Below, one piece after another: positions 15,622 through 24,525 of a DNA stretch of 64,000 nt. This DNA is from Streptomyces sp. NBC_01754. Lineage in GTDB: Bacteria; Actinomycetota; Actinomycetes; Streptomycetales; Streptomycetaceae. Position 1 is the stretch's first letter. Every line of letters starts with the position of its first letter. Made by a program: the position numbers and the translations under genes. Below the pieces are notes generated by a model. The model had not been told where the DNA came from. It searched no databases and was given only the letters and a program-made list of their open reading frames with translations. The stretch spans positions 6,510,001 through 6,574,000 of the forward strand of contig NZ_CP109132.1 of NCBI RefSeq assembly GCF_035918015.1, in the 5' to 3' direction.

Positions 15622-16920
15622 GTGAGCGAGACACCGCCGAACACCCTGCAACACCGCTTTGACGGGCCAGAAGACGCTCCGGTCCTGGTGATCGGGCCCT
15701 CCCTGGGTACCACATGGCACATGTGGGACCGGCAGATACCCGAGCTCTCCCAGCACTGGAGAGTCTTCCGGTACGACCTGCCCGGCCACGGCGGAGCACC
15801 CGCCGACCCCGCGGCCTCCGTCGCCGACCTGGCCGACCGCCTGCTGGCCACCCTCGACGGCCTGGGGGTCGAGCGCTTCGGGTACGCGGGCTGCTCCATC
15901 GGCGGCGCCGTCGGTGCCGACCTGGCGCTGCGCCACCCGCACCGGGTGGCGTCGCTCGCGCTGGTCGCCGCCTCACCCCGCTTCGGTACGGCGGACGAGT
16001 TCCGCAGACGAGGCGTCGTCGTCCGCAGCAACGGTCTGGAGCCCATCGCGCGGACGGCCCCGGAGCGCTGGTTCACCCCGGGATTCGCCGCCGCCCAGCC
16101 CGCGATCGTCGAGTGGGCCGTGCAGATGGCCCGCACCACCGACCCCGGCTGCTACATCGCCTTCTGCGAGGCGCTGGCCGCCTTCGACATCCGTGCCCAG
16201 CTGCCCCGGATCGGGGTCCCGACGCTCGTCCTGGTCGGCGCCGAGGACCAGGTCACCGGCCCGGCCGAAGCCCGGACGCTGGTCGCGGGCATCCCGGACG
16301 CCCGGCTGGCGCTCGTCCCGGGCGCTTCCCACCTCGCGCCCGTCGAGCAGCCGGGCGCCGTGACGGACCTGCTCCTCGTGCACTTCTCCACGTCCTGGCA
16401 GGACACCCTGGCGTCGACCCCCGTGCCGCCCGCCCCCGCCCCCGCCCCCGCCTCCGCCGGTGCCGTCGCGTCCACGCCGGTGATTCCGGTGGCCGAGACC
16501 GCGCCCGACGCCGGGCCGGACAGCGCACCCACCGGGCTGAGCGACCGGTACGACCACGGGATGAAGGTACGGCGCGAAGTCCTGGGCGACGCACATGTGG
16601 ACGCCGCCACGGCCGCGTCCGACGACTTCACCGACGACTTCCAGGACCTCGTCACCCGCTACGCCTGGGGCGAGATCTGGAGCCGCGAGGGCCTCGACCG
16701 CCGGACCCGCAGCTGCGTCGCCCTCACCGCGGTGGTCGCCTCCGGGCATCTGGAGAGCCTCGGCCGGCACGTCAGGGCCGCGTTGCGCAACGGACTGACG
16801 CCGGCCGAGATCAAGGAGGTCCTGCTCCAGACCGCCGTCTACTGCGGCGTTCCGGCGGCGAGCGCCGCGTTCGCCGTCGCGCGGTCGGTGATCCAGGAGG
16901 AAACCGCCCCGCCCGCGTAG
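15622..16920 (+). CDS. pcaL: Fused 3-oxoadipate enol-lactonase / 4-carboxymuconolactone decarboxylase (PcaL)
   Basis: A cytosolic enzyme catalysing two consecutive steps of the protocatechuate branch of the beta-ketoadipate pathway: decarboxylation of gamma-carboxymuconolactone and hydrolysis of 3-oxoadipate enol-lactone. The protein has 432 residues from the GTG at 15622, which has GAGAGG nine bases upstream; a GTG at 15598 has none. Residues 1-255 are an alpha/beta hydrolase with the nucleophile elbow GCSIGG and a late His (GASHLAP). A Pro/Ala linker (PPAPAPAPASAG) follows. Residues 315-430 are the decarboxylase (MKVRREVLGDAHVD.. AWGEIWSR.. GHLESLGRHVRAAL). The rest of the pca operon is not in the window. 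Confidence 0.93.
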   Translation: MSETPPNTLQHRFDGPEDAPVLVIGPSLGTTWHMWDRQIPELSQHWRVFRYDLPGHGGAPADPAASVADLADRLLATLDGLGVERFGYAGCSIGGAVGADLALRHPHRVASLALVAASPRFGTADEFRRRGVVVRSNGLEPIARTAPERWFTPGFAAAQPAIVEWAVQMARTTDPGCYIAFCEALAAFDIRAQLPRIGVPTLVLVGAEDQVTGPAEARTLVAGIPDARLALVPGASHLAPVEQPGAVTDLLLVHFSTSWQDTLASTPVPPAPAPAPASAGAVASTPVIPVAETAPDAGPDSAPTGLSDRYDHGMKVRREVLGDAHVDAATAASDDFTDDFQDLVTRYAWGEIWSREGLDRRTRSCVALTAVVASGHLESLGRHVRAALRNGLTPAEIKEVLLQTAVYCGVPAASAAFAVARSVIQEETAPPA

Positions 16921-16932
16921 CAGGATGGGAGC

Positions 16933-17580
16933 ATGAACGCATCGCCTCTGAATCTCACCAAGAAGACCCACTCGTGCATCCGCGTGGAGCGGGACGGGCA
17001 GGCGCTCGTCATCGACCCCGGCGGCTTCTCGGAGGGCGACGCCGCGGTCGGTGCGGACGCGATCCTGGTCACCCACGAACACGCGGACCACTTCGACGAG
17101 GCCCGGCTGCGCGCAGGCATGGAGGCCAACCCCGCGGCGGAGATCTGGACCCTGCGCAGCGTGGCGGAGCAGCTGTCCGGGGCGTTCCCGGGCCGGGTGC
17201 ACACGGTCGGCCACGGTGACACGTTCTCCGTGGCCGGGTTCGAGGTGCACGTGCACGGGGAACTGCACGCGGTGATCCACCCGGACATCCCACGGGTCAC
17301 CAACATCGGCTTCCTGGTGGACGGTTCGCTCTTCCACCCGGGCGACGCCCTGACCGTGCCGGACCACCCGGTGGACACGCTGATGCTGCCCGTGATGGCG
17401 CCCTGGAACAAGATCTCGGAGGTCATCGACTACGTACGCGAGGTGAGGCCGCGCCGCGCGATCGACATCCACGACGCGCTGCTCACCGACCTGGCCCGCC
17501 CGATCTACGACAACCAGATCGGCGCCCTCGGCGGGTCCGACCACGGCCGGCTGACCCCGGGGGACACGACCCGCCTCTGA
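16933..17580 (+). CDS. MBL-fold metal-dependent hydrolase (UlaG-like)
   Basis: A 215-residue metallo-beta-lactamase-fold protein. The metal-binding signature THEHADH lies at residues about 47-53, further ligands include the His in HGELHAV and the Asp in HPGDALTVPDHP, and a C-terminal His sits in IDIHDALL. The layout suits the UlaG/L-ascorbate-6-P lactonase-like subgroup; the substrate is unknown. It begins 12 bases after pcaL and may be co-transcribed, or use its own CAGGAT -10 element at 16921-16926 six bases before the ATG. Confidence 0.85.
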   Translation: MNASPLNLTKKTHSCIRVERDGQALVIDPGGFSEGDAAVGADAILVTHEHADHFDEARLRAGMEANPAAEIWTLRSVAEQLSGAFPGRVHTVGHGDTFSVAGFEVHVHGELHAVIHPDIPRVTNIGFLVDGSLFHPGDALTVPDHPVDTLMLPVMAPWNKISEVIDYVREVRPRRAIDIHDALLTDLARPIYDNQIGALGGSDHGRLTPGDTTRL

Positions 17581-17594
17581 GTCCGTCCGTCTCT

Positions 17595-17619
17595 CCGCTC
17601 CCGCTGTCGGTGGGAGCGG
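17595..17619. terminator. Intergenic hairpin between the MBL gene and xthA
   Basis: Arms CCGCTCCC (17595-17602) and GGGAGCGG (17612-17619) with a 9-base loop. It lies 15 bases after the stop of the MBL gene and directly before the xthA promoter, so it probably terminates the upstream transcript. Confidence 0.6.
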
Positions 17620-17620
17620 T

Positions 17621-17632
17621 TAGGTTGGACGT
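17621..17632 (+). promoter_or_regulatory. -10 element of a probable leaderless promoter for xthA
   Basis: TAGGTT at 17621-17626 is followed by only six bases before the ATG at 17633, and no Shine-Dalgarno sequence is present. Transcription would start at or next to the A of the start codon, giving a leaderless mRNA, which is common in Streptomyces. Confidence 0.6.
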
Positions 17633-18412
17633 ATGCGCATCGCCACCTGGAACGTCAATTCGATCACGGCCCGGCTTCCGAGGCTGCTGGCCTGGCTGGA
17701 GAGCAGCGGCACCGATGTGCTGTGCCTCCAGGAGACCAAGTGCACGCTCGAGCAGTTCCCCGCAGAGGCACTGCGCGAGGCGGGGTACGAGTCCGCGGTC
17801 AACGCCACGGGCCGGTGGAACGGTGTGGCACTGCTCTCCCGGGTCGGCCTCGCCGACATCGTGTCGGGCCTGCCCGACGGCCCGGAGTACGAGGGTGTGC
17901 AGGAGCCGAGGGCCGTGTCGGCGACCTGCGGGCCGGTCCGCGTCTGGTCGGTCTACGTGCCCAACGGCCGCGAGGTCGCCCATGACCACTACGCCTACAA
18001 GCTGCGCTGGCTGGAGGCACTGCGGAAGGCCGTCGCGGCGGACGCGGCGGGTGCGGTGCCGTTCGCGGTCCTCGGCGACTTCAACATCGCGCCGACGGAC
18101 GAGGACGTCTGGGACCCGACGCTCTTCGAGGGCGCCACGCACGTGACGCCCGCCGAGCGTGAGGCGCTCGCCGCGCTGCGTGAGGAAGGGCTCTCGGACG
18201 TGGTGCCGCGCCCGCTCAAGTACGACCGTCCGTACACCTACTGGGACTACCGCCAGCTGGGCTTCCCGAAGAACAAGGGCATGCGGATCGACCTCGTGTA
18301 CGGCAACGCCCCCTTCGCGGCGGCCGTCGAGGACGGTTACGTCGACCGCGAGGAGCGCAAGGGCAAGGGCGCCTCCGACCACGCCCCGGTCGTCGTGGAC
18401 CTCGAGGTGTGA
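17633..18412 (+). CDS. xthA: Exodeoxyribonuclease III (AP endonuclease family)
   Basis: A 259-residue Mg-dependent 3'-5' exonuclease and AP endonuclease of base-excision repair. It starts MRIATWNVNSITARLPRLL with the catalytic Asn, followed by CLQETKC with the metal-binding Glu at about residue 36. Further on are VYVPNGREV, LGDFNIAPTDEDVWDP (Asp and Asn), YTYWDYR and the C-terminal SDHAPVVVDL with the catalytic Asp-His. All signature residues of the XthA family are present and the length is normal. Transcription is probably leaderless and independent. Confidence 0.95.
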   Translation: MRIATWNVNSITARLPRLLAWLESSGTDVLCLQETKCTLEQFPAEALREAGYESAVNATGRWNGVALLSRVGLADIVSGLPDGPEYEGVQEPRAVSATCGPVRVWSVYVPNGREVAHDHYAYKLRWLEALRKAVAADAAGAVPFAVLGDFNIAPTDEDVWDPTLFEGATHVTPAEREALAALREEGLSDVVPRPLKYDRPYTYWDYRQLGFPKNKGMRIDLVYGNAPFAAAVEDGYVDREERKGKGASDHAPVVVDLEV

Positions 18413-18499
18413 CCGCCCGGATCTCAAGGTGTGACCGCCCGTAAGGGTTGCGGGGCCCGGCGCCGCCGCGTGTGGGCCGAAGTGCCCGCGCGGCGGTGC

Positions 18500-18772
18500 C
18501 TACGTCGGCAGCAGGTGCGGGGCGTGCTCGGTGACGGCCCGCACCACCTCGCGCTTGGACGGGTTCACCATGGCGTGCCCCGCGACGGAGACCGTGGGTA
18601 CGGTCTCGTTGCCGTCCGCGACCGAGCGTACGAAGGCGGCGGCCTCGGGGTCCCGCCAGATGTTCACCTCGGTGTAGGCCAGGCCCGAGAAGCGCAGCCG
18701 GAGCCGGAGTTTCATGCAGTACGGGCAGCCGGGCCGCCAGTAGACGACCATGCCCTGGTGGTCCTCGGTCAT
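18500..18772 (-). CDS. mrx1: Mycoredoxin/glutaredoxin-like protein
   Basis: A 90-residue thioredoxin-fold protein with the redox motif CPYC at residues 15-18 (WRPGCPYCMKLR), a cis-proline segment (NETVPTVSVAG) and a glycine-bearing C-terminal helix. Actinomycetes use mycothiol rather than glutathione, so mycoredoxin (reduction of mycothiol mixed disulfides) is the likely role. The start at 18772 has GAGGGG upstream; an internal ATG at residue 8 is a weaker alternative. It is convergent with xthA. Confidence 0.85.
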   Translation of the reverse strand: MTEDHQGMVVYWRPGCPYCMKLRLRLRFSGLAYTEVNIWRDPEAAAFVRSVADGNETVPTVSVAGHAMVNPSKREVVRAVTEHAPHLLPT

Positions 18773-19013
18773 CGAAGGCCCCTCTGTTCATGTCTGGTCC
18801 TGTTTCCCGACCACTGACAGACAACAGGTCCGGAACGCCGTTGGCAAGGCTTCCCCGTCCGCCTTCGGACGGCGGGTCACGGGGACGGACGCCGCGCACA
18901 CCGGCGCCCCCACCGGGGAGGCATCATGGTTGTCCGGCGGCCGGAGCACGGGCGGGGCGTCCGGGCGGACCACGTGGGGTGGGCGGCAGGGCGGATACCG
19001 GAGGAACCGAGAC

Positions 19014-19409
19014 ATGACCGGCTGGATGCGCCACGCACCGCTCAGGGCCGTGGTGCCGGCCCTGGCCGTCGCCGCGGCCCTCCTGGGCGTCGGTGCCGTC
19101 TCCCACCTCACCGACCTCGTCCGGTACGGCCTGCGCCCCTACGACTGGGCACCGGGCTGGCTCAACCTCTACTGGGCCTCGCTCGCCCTCTTCGACACCC
19201 TCGCGGCGGGACTGCTCATCGCCGGCAGACGTCGTGGGGTGGACCTCGCCTGCGCCGTCATGGCCACCGACCTCGCCGCCAACTGGTATGCGGCGTACGG
19301 CATCCAGCACAGCACTCTCGCCGCCCAGCCCGGACTGCAACGCCTCCTCGCCTTCGCCCTGCTCGTGTTCTGCACCGCCCCGCTGGTCCGCCGGCACCTC
19401 CTGCCCTGA
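19014..19409 (+). CDS. Small four-helix membrane protein
   Basis: The protein has 131 residues from the ATG at 19014, preceded by GGAGG ten bases upstream. Four hydrophobic segments are seen: about 10-30, 48-70, 75-95 and 110-127. No catalytic motif. The frame is open further upstream to 18750, but that part is antisense to the mycoredoxin promoter and not protein-like. Function unknown; such proteins are common and poorly characterised in Streptomyces. Confidence 0.7.
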   Translation: MTGWMRHAPLRAVVPALAVAAALLGVGAVSHLTDLVRYGLRPYDWAPGWLNLYWASLALFDTLAAGLLIAGRRRGVDLACAVMATDLAANWYAAYGIQHSTLAAQPGLQRLLAFALLVFCTAPLVRRHLLP

Positions 19410-19449
19410 CGCGTGCCCGTGTGCGCCGGTCAACGGAAGGGGGTTGGGT

Positions 19450-20229
19450 TCAGTGCACCGAGAATCCGCCGTCCACGAACACCGACTGCCCGGTGACGTA
19501 CGCCGAGGCCTTGCTCGCCAGGAAGACCGCGGCGCCGGCGAAGTCCTCGGGGAGGCCGTTGCGGCCGGCCATCGTGCGGGCGGCCAGGGCCGCCACCCTC
19601 TCCGGGTCGCCGGAGAGCCGTGCGTTGAGCGGGGTCATCACGAACCCCGGCACCAGCGTGTTGCACGTGACCCCGTACGGCGACCAGGCCTCGGCCTGCG
19701 AACGGGCCAGGGACTCCAGCCCGCCCTTGGAGACCCCGTACGCCCCGCTCTGCACGAACGCCCGGTGCGCCTGCTGCGAGGTGATGTGGATGATCCGGCC
19801 GAAGCCGCGCTCGGCCATGCCGGGGCCGAAGCGCCGGCCCAGCAGATAGGGGGCCTTGAGATTGACCGTCATCGTGGTGTCCCAGACGTCCTCGTCCAAC
19901 TCGCCCATCGGCGGACGCAGGTTGATCCCTGCGGAGTTGACGAGGATGTCGGGCTCCCCGAAGACGGCCGCGGCCTCCTCGCCGGCTGTCCGCACCCCAT
20001 CGGACGTCGCGAGGTCTGCGCTCACCCAGGCCGCCCGGCAGCCGTCCGCCGTGAGTTCGTCGGCGGTCCGCACCAGCTCGGCCCGGCGCCGGGCCACCAC
20101 CACGACGCTCGCGCCCGCGCGGGCGAGCGCTCCCGTGATCGCGCGCCCGATGCCGGAGCTGCCGCCGGTCACCACGGCGACACGGCCGTCCAGCGAGAAG
20201 AGTTCGGAGAGGTAGGTCTGGGACGTCAT
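19450..20229 (-). CDS. SDR family oxidoreductase
   Basis: A 259-residue classical short-chain dehydrogenase/reductase, NAD(P)-dependent. The Rossmann motif TGGSSGIGR lies at residues 21-29, NSAGINL takes the place of NNAG, Ser is present in IIHITSQQ, and the catalytic YGVSK is near residue 163. The C terminus YVTGQSVFVDGGFSVH is typical of the family. The segment VVVVARRR after strand 2 suggests an NADP preference. The substrate cannot be predicted. It stands alone, convergent with the small membrane protein. Confidence 0.9.
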   Translation of the reverse strand: MTSQTYLSELFSLDGRVAVVTGGSSGIGRAITGALARAGASVVVVARRRAELVRTADELTADGCRAAWVSADLATSDGVRTAGEEAAAVFGEPDILVNSAGINLRPPMGELDEDVWDTTMTVNLKAPYLLGRRFGPGMAERGFGRIIHITSQQAHRAFVQSGAYGVSKGGLESLARSQAEAWSPYGVTCNTLVPGFVMTPLNARLSGDPERVAALAARTMAGRNGLPEDFAGAAVFLASKASAYVTGQSVFVDGGFSVH

Positions 20230-20550
20230 CCCGGCAGCCTAGACGGCTCCCGCTCATGGACCGCCCACAGTCCCCGCCGATGGCCCGCCTACAGACCCCG
20301 CCCACGGCCCGCCCGCAGTCGCCCGCCCGCGGCCCCTCCCGCGGCCCGCCACGCGTCCCGCCACGAGGGCGGCGTCCGCCGCGAACGGCCGCCGTCGGTC
20401 TCGGCCGGAACGTCCATCACCCGTGGCGGGTGGGCAATTCACCCCAGGAAGTGAGCTCCAGACCCGAAACGGCGACCGCCACCCGGTATCGGCGCACAAC
20501 GGTCGCGCGCCCTGCGGTGCGGAACATGGCGGAGATGGGATCCTGGTGGT
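20230..20550. other. Intergenic region with low-complexity GCCCGCC repeats
   Basis: No gene. Bases 20255-20360 consist of imperfect repeats of a GGCCCGCC/CCCGCCCAC type, which create spurious Arg/Pro/Ala-rich frames. The remaining part (20430-20550) presumably holds the promoter for the gene at 20551. Confidence 0.55.
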
Positions 20551-21012
20551 ATGTACATCCCTTTCCTGGACAACTGGCGTAAGCGCCAAGGCGGTACGCG
20601 TGGAGCCGCCCTCGCGGCCGCCGTCGAGAGCGATCCGGAGGGTGTGGCCGAGCTGTTCGCGGAGTGCCAATTACTCCGGGCCCGCGCGGCGCAGAGCGGG
20701 CTGCGGCTCGACGACACCCCCGCTTCGTTGTCCGCGCTCGACCAGATCCCGCCGCGGTGGCGCGACGACCCGGACGAACTGCCCTGGCTGGGCAACGACG
20801 CCGGGCTCTATCTCGGCACCGTTCTGTTGCGTACCGTCCCGGGCGCGGCATGGGGCGTCACGGCGAGCGGACAGCCGGTCGTGCGGCTGGCCTCGGGCCG
20901 GGAGATCGACGTCGTCACCGCGGGTCTGGACTGGGCGGTGACGGGCAGCCCCGAGCTGTCCGAGATGTACGCCGAGTCGGCCGAGAGCGGCCCCGAGGCG
21001 ATATCACGATAA
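20551..21012 (+). CDS. DUF6278-like hypothetical protein
   Basis: A 153-residue soluble acidic protein: MYIPFLDNWRKRQGG.. LRLDDTPASLSALDQIPPRWRDD.. WLGNDAGLYLGTVLLR.. PVVRLASGREIDVV. It matches my recollection of a Streptomyces-restricted conserved family (DUF6278) with no known function. No signal peptide, membrane segment or metal motif. It lies 101 bases before the glutamate importer operon, but a gap with promoter-like sequence separates them. Confidence 0.7.
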   Translation: MYIPFLDNWRKRQGGTRGAALAAAVESDPEGVAELFAECQLLRARAAQSGLRLDDTPASLSALDQIPPRWRDDPDELPWLGNDAGLYLGTVLLRTVPGAAWGVTASGQPVVRLASGREIDVVTAGLDWAVTGSPELSEMYAESAESGPEAISR

Positions 21013-21113
21013 ACAGCCTTATGCGCCACTGGTGCGTGTCGGCCCGCAAGTCCAGCTGGAACATGGATAGTTTGCGCTGACCTCGACACAGCGAAAAGTG
21101 GGTAGGGCAACGC

Positions 21114-21857
21114 ATGGCCGTCGATCCGTTGATCGAGCTGCGGGACGTCAACAAGTACTTCGGGAAGTTGCACGTCCTGCGGGACATCAATCTCACCGTC
21201 GGCCGCGGGGAGGTGGTGGTGGTCATCGGCCCCTCCGGATCCGGTAAGTCCACACTCTGTCGGGCCATCAACAGACTTGAGGCCGTCGAGTCCGGCCGCA
21301 TCCTCATCGAGGGGGAACCGATCCCCGAGGAGGGGAAGGGGCTGGCACAGCTCAGGGCCGAAGTCGGCATGGTCTTCCAGTCGTTCAACCTGTTCGCCCA
21401 CAAAACGGTGCTGGCCAACGTCTCGCTCGCCCAACTCAAGGTCCGGGGACGCAAGAAGGACGAGGCGGACCGGCGTTCCCGTGAACTGCTGGAGAGGGTG
21501 GGGCTGGCCGAGCAGGCCGACAAGTTCCCCGCCCAGCTCTCCGGCGGGCAGCAGCAGCGGGTCGCCATCGCCCGGGCCCTCGCGATGGATCCCAAGGCCC
21601 TTCTCTTCGACGAGCCGACCTCGGCGCTCGACCCCGAGATGATCAACGAGGTGCTCGAGGTGATGCGCCAGCTCGCCCGGGAGGGTATGACCATGGTCGT
21701 CGTCACCCACGAGATGGGATTCGCCCGGTCCGCCGCCAACCGCGTGGTGTTCATGGCCGACGGGCGGATCGTCGAGGACCGGGCCCCCGAGGACTTCTTC
21801 ACGGCCCCGGAGAGCGACCGCGCCAAGGACTTCCTGTCCAAGATCCTCAAGCACTGA
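21114..21857 (+). CDS. gluA: Glutamate/polar amino-acid ABC transporter ATP-binding protein
   Basis: A 247-residue ABC ATPase of the polar amino-acid (PAAT) family. Walker A is GPSGSGKST (about residues 38-46), the Q-loop is [10 protein letters not shown], the signature is LSGGQQQR, Walker B is ALLFDEP and the switch His is in VVTHEMGFA. First gene of a four-gene operon with binding protein and two permeases. The ATG at 21114 has GGGTAGGG about eight bases upstream. Energises import of glutamate or related amino acids, by comparison with the actinobacterial GluABCD systems. Confidence 0.93.
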   Translation: MAVDPLIELRDVNKYFGKLHVLRDINLTVGRGEVVVVIGPSGSGKSTLCRAINRLEAVESGRILIEGEPIPEEGKGLAQLRAEVGMVFQSFNLFAHKTVLANVSLAQLKVRGRKKDEADRRSRELLERVGLAEQADKFPAQLSGGQQQRVAIARALAMDPKALLFDEPTSALDPEMINEVLEVMRQLAREGMTMVVVTHEMGFARSAANRVVFMADGRIVEDRAPEDFFTAPESDRAKDFLSKILKH

Positions 21858-21868
21858 CGGGAGGCACC

Positions 21869-22783
21869 GTGTTGCGTACGAAGACCATCGCGGCCGTACT
21901 CGCCGGCCTCCTGCTCGCCGGGCTCGCCGCCGGCTGCGGCAGGGAGGGCAGCCCGCCGGTCAAGGGCCCCCGGGCCGACAGACTGCCCACCTACAAGGTC
22001 GACACCGGCTTCGAGCTGCCCCGGTCACCGACCTGGCGCAAGGCCCACCGGCGGGGGTACCTCGTGGTCGGCGCCAAGGAGGACCAGCCCTACCTCGGCG
22101 AGAAGGACCCGGCCAGCGGCGTCTACTCCGGTTTCGACATCGAGATCGCCCGCATGATGGCTGCCTCCCTCGGATTCGATCCGAAGAAGATCCGCTTCCG
22201 GACCATCGCCTCCGCCAACCGCGAGACGGCACTCCAGAACGGGCAGATCGACTACTACGTCGGCACCTACACCGTCAACGCCATGCGCAAGAAGATCGTG
22301 GGCTTCGCCGGGCCCTACTACATGGCCGGGCAGGGGCTCCTCGTGCGCACCGACGAGAACGACATCCACGGTCCGCGGGACCTGGCCGGCAAGACCGTCT
22401 GCTCGGCCGCCGGTTCCACGCCGTACCAGCGCATCAAGGCCGACTACCCCAGGGCGAAGCTCGTCGCCTACGACACGTACTCGATCTGCGTCGACAACCT
22501 GCTGACCTTCCAGGTCGACGCCGTCACCACCGATGACGCCATCCTGCTGGGCTTCGCCGCCAAGGCGCCGGACGAGATGAAGGTCGCCGGCAAGCCGTTC
22601 TCCCAGGAGCCCTACGGCATCGGCGTCCCACGCGACGACGACGCGCTGCGCTTCGCACTGGACGACGCCTTGGAGAAGAACGAGAAGAACGGGAACTGGA
22701 AGAAGGCGTTCGAGGCGACCCTGGGCCTGTCCGGGGTCCCCGCGCCGAAACCCCCGCCCATCGACCGCTACCCGGCGAACTGA
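21869..22783 (+). CDS. gluB: Glutamate-type ABC transporter substrate-binding lipoprotein
   Basis: The protein has 304 residues from the GTG at 21869 (GGGAGG upstream). The N-terminal lipoprotein signal ends in LAGLAAGC, so it is tethered outside the membrane. The rest is an SBP_bac_3 domain: GYLVVGAKEDQPYLG, then GFDIEIARMMAASLGF, then DYYVGTYTVNAMRKK and VCSAAGSTPYQRI. The GSTP segment resembles the ligand-binding part of glutamate-binding proteins. It lies 11 bases after gluA and 16 bases before gluC. Confidence 0.92.
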   Translation: MLRTKTIAAVLAGLLLAGLAAGCGREGSPPVKGPRADRLPTYKVDTGFELPRSPTWRKAHRRGYLVVGAKEDQPYLGEKDPASGVYSGFDIEIARMMAASLGFDPKKIRFRTIASANRETALQNGQIDYYVGTYTVNAMRKKIVGFAGPYYMAGQGLLVRTDENDIHGPRDLAGKTVCSAAGSTPYQRIKADYPRAKLVAYDTYSICVDNLLTFQVDAVTTDDAILLGFAAKAPDEMKVAGKPFSQEPYGIGVPRDDDALRFALDDALEKNEKNGNWKKAFEATLGLSGVPAPKPPPIDRYPAN

Positions 22784-22799
22784 GGGTCCTGCCACCACC

Positions 22800-23444
22800 A
22801 TGGACGTACTGACAGACAACTTCTCGCTCTACGGCAAGGGCTTCCTCGGAACCGTCCAACTCACCGTGTACGCCTCCCTCCTGGCACTCGCGCTCGGCTT
22901 CGTCATGGCCTCCTTCCGGGTGGCACCCGTCAGCTCCCTCCGGGCGATCGGCACGGTCTGGGTCGCGGTGCTCCGCAACACCCCGCTGACCCTGCTGTTC
23001 TTCGCCGTGCTGCTGGGACTGCCGCGCTTCGGCCTGGTGCTGCCCTTCCAGCTCTTCGCGGTCCTCGCGCTCGGCTGCTACACCTCGGCGTTCATCTGCG
23101 AGGCGCTGCGTTCCGGTATCAACACCGTGCCGACCGGGCAGGGGGAGGCAGCCCGCAGCCTGGGGATGTCCTTCACCCAGACACTGGGCGCCGTCGTGCT
23201 CCCGCAGGCCTTCCGGTCGGTGATCCCGCCGGTCGGCTCCACGCTCATCGCCCTGGCCAAGAACTCCGCCATCGCCGGGGCCTTCAGCGTCACCGAACTG
23301 CTCGGCACCTACAAGACCCTCAACGAACTGGGCTACAGCATCATCTGGTCGTTCGTCTGGATCGCCGTCGGCTACCTGATCATCACCCTCGCCATCAGTG
23401 CGCTCTTCAACGTCATGGAGAAGCGCTGGGGAGTCGCCCGATGA
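22800..23444 (+). CDS. gluC: Glutamate-type ABC transporter permease, first subunit
   Basis: A 214-residue HisM/GlnP-type permease. Five transmembrane segments are visible, the first at about 15-38, with LRNTPLTLLFF and the coupling EAA-like loop GQGEAARSLGMSFTQTLGAVVLP. It overlaps gluD by four bases (ATGA), so the two permeases are translationally coupled and probably form a heterodimer. Confidence 0.92.
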   Translation: MDVLTDNFSLYGKGFLGTVQLTVYASLLALALGFVMASFRVAPVSSLRAIGTVWVAVLRNTPLTLLFFAVLLGLPRFGLVLPFQLFAVLALGCYTSAFICEALRSGINTVPTGQGEAARSLGMSFTQTLGAVVLPQAFRSVIPPVGSTLIALAKNSAIAGAFSVTELLGTYKTLNELGYSIIWSFVWIAVGYLIITLAISALFNVMEKRWGVAR

Positions 23445-24307
23445 CCCGTTCCACCGCGCACGCCACCGCGCTCTACGACATCCCGGGGCCCGCCACCCGC
23501 AGGCGGCACCTCCTCTACGGGGTCGCCTCGGCGCTGGTGATCGCCGCACTGATCGCCTGGGTCATCCATCTCCTCTTCGACACGGACCAGTTCACCAGCC
23601 AGAAGTGGACGCCCTTCACCTACAAGGGGATCCAGGAACTGCTGCTGCGCGGCCTGGGCAACACCCTCAAGGCCTTCGCCTACGCGGCGGTGCTCTCCCT
23701 GGCACTCGGCGCCGTACTCGCCGTCGGGCGGCTCTCCGTCCACCGGCCGGTGCGCTGGCTCTCCACTCTGCTGGTCGAGTTCTTCCGGGCCATGCCGGTC
23801 CTGGTGATGATCTTCTTCGTCTTCGTGGCTCTGAGGGTGCAGCCGCTCCCGGCGCTGGTGACGGGACTGACCCTCTACAACGGTTCCGTGCTCGCCGAGG
23901 TCTTCCGCACCGGCGTCAACTCGGTGGAGCGGGGCCAGCGCGAGGCCGCGTACGCGCTGGGCATGCGCAAGACCCAGGTCACCACCCATGTCCTGGCGCC
24001 GCAGGCGGTGCGCGCCATGCTGCCGACCATCATCAGCCAGTTGGTGGTGGCCCTCAAGGACACGTCTCTGGGCTACCTGATCACGTACGAGGAGTTCCTC
24101 CACGCGGGCAAGCTGATCGCCTCGAACCTCGACTACGACCTGCCGTTCATTCCGGTGGTCATGGTGATCTCGCCCATCTACATCGGGATGTGCATGCTGC
24201 TCTCCTGGTTCGCCACCTGGGTGGCCAGACGGCAGCGGCACGACCCGAAGACGGAGGCGACGGGCGTCTCCACGGGCGGGCAGGGGGCGGTACTGCCGGG
24301 CGCGTAG
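23441..24307 (+). CDS. gluD: Glutamate-type ABC transporter permease, second subunit
   Basis: A 288-residue permease of the same family, with a longer N terminus (one extra hydrophobic segment at about 27-48) and a hydrophilic C-terminal tail (ARRQRHDPKTEATG..). It has FFRAMPVLVMIFF and the coupling loop GQREAAYALGMRKTQVTTHVLAPQ. Last gene of the operon; a hairpin follows about 100 bases later. Confidence 0.92.
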   Translation: MTRSTAHATALYDIPGPATRRRHLLYGVASALVIAALIAWVIHLLFDTDQFTSQKWTPFTYKGIQELLLRGLGNTLKAFAYAAVLSLALGAVLAVGRLSVHRPVRWLSTLLVEFFRAMPVLVMIFFVFVALRVQPLPALVTGLTLYNGSVLAEVFRTGVNSVERGQREAAYALGMRKTQVTTHVLAPQAVRAMLPTIISQLVVALKDTSLGYLITYEEFLHAGKLIASNLDYDLPFIPVVMVISPIYIGMCMLLSWFATWVARRQRHDPKTEATGVSTGGQGAVLPGA

Positions 24308-24410
24308 CAGCCACCGTCCCGCAGCAGCCGGTGATCACCCCTCGTTCCGTACGGGACGGGAGGAAGGTCAGCTGCGTGCCGGCCGGAGCGCGCTCGGCGC
24401 AGAGGGGCCG

Positions 24411-24447
24411 GGCACCCCGCGCCGTCGTACCGGCGGCGGGGGGTGCC
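24411..24447. terminator. Hairpin after the glu operon
   Basis: GGCACCCC (24411-24418) pairs with GGGGTGCC (24440-24447), with further GC pairing inside. An earlier 8-bp repeat, CCGTCCCG/CGGGACGG (24314-24321 and 24352-24359), may add to termination of gluABCD. Confidence 0.55.
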
Positions 24448-24525
24448 GCTCAGCCCTTCCGGGCCCCGGCCGTAGAATTCGCCCTGCGGGAGCGGCGAAC
24501 GCCCGCTCCCGGCGGGGGAGTCGTC

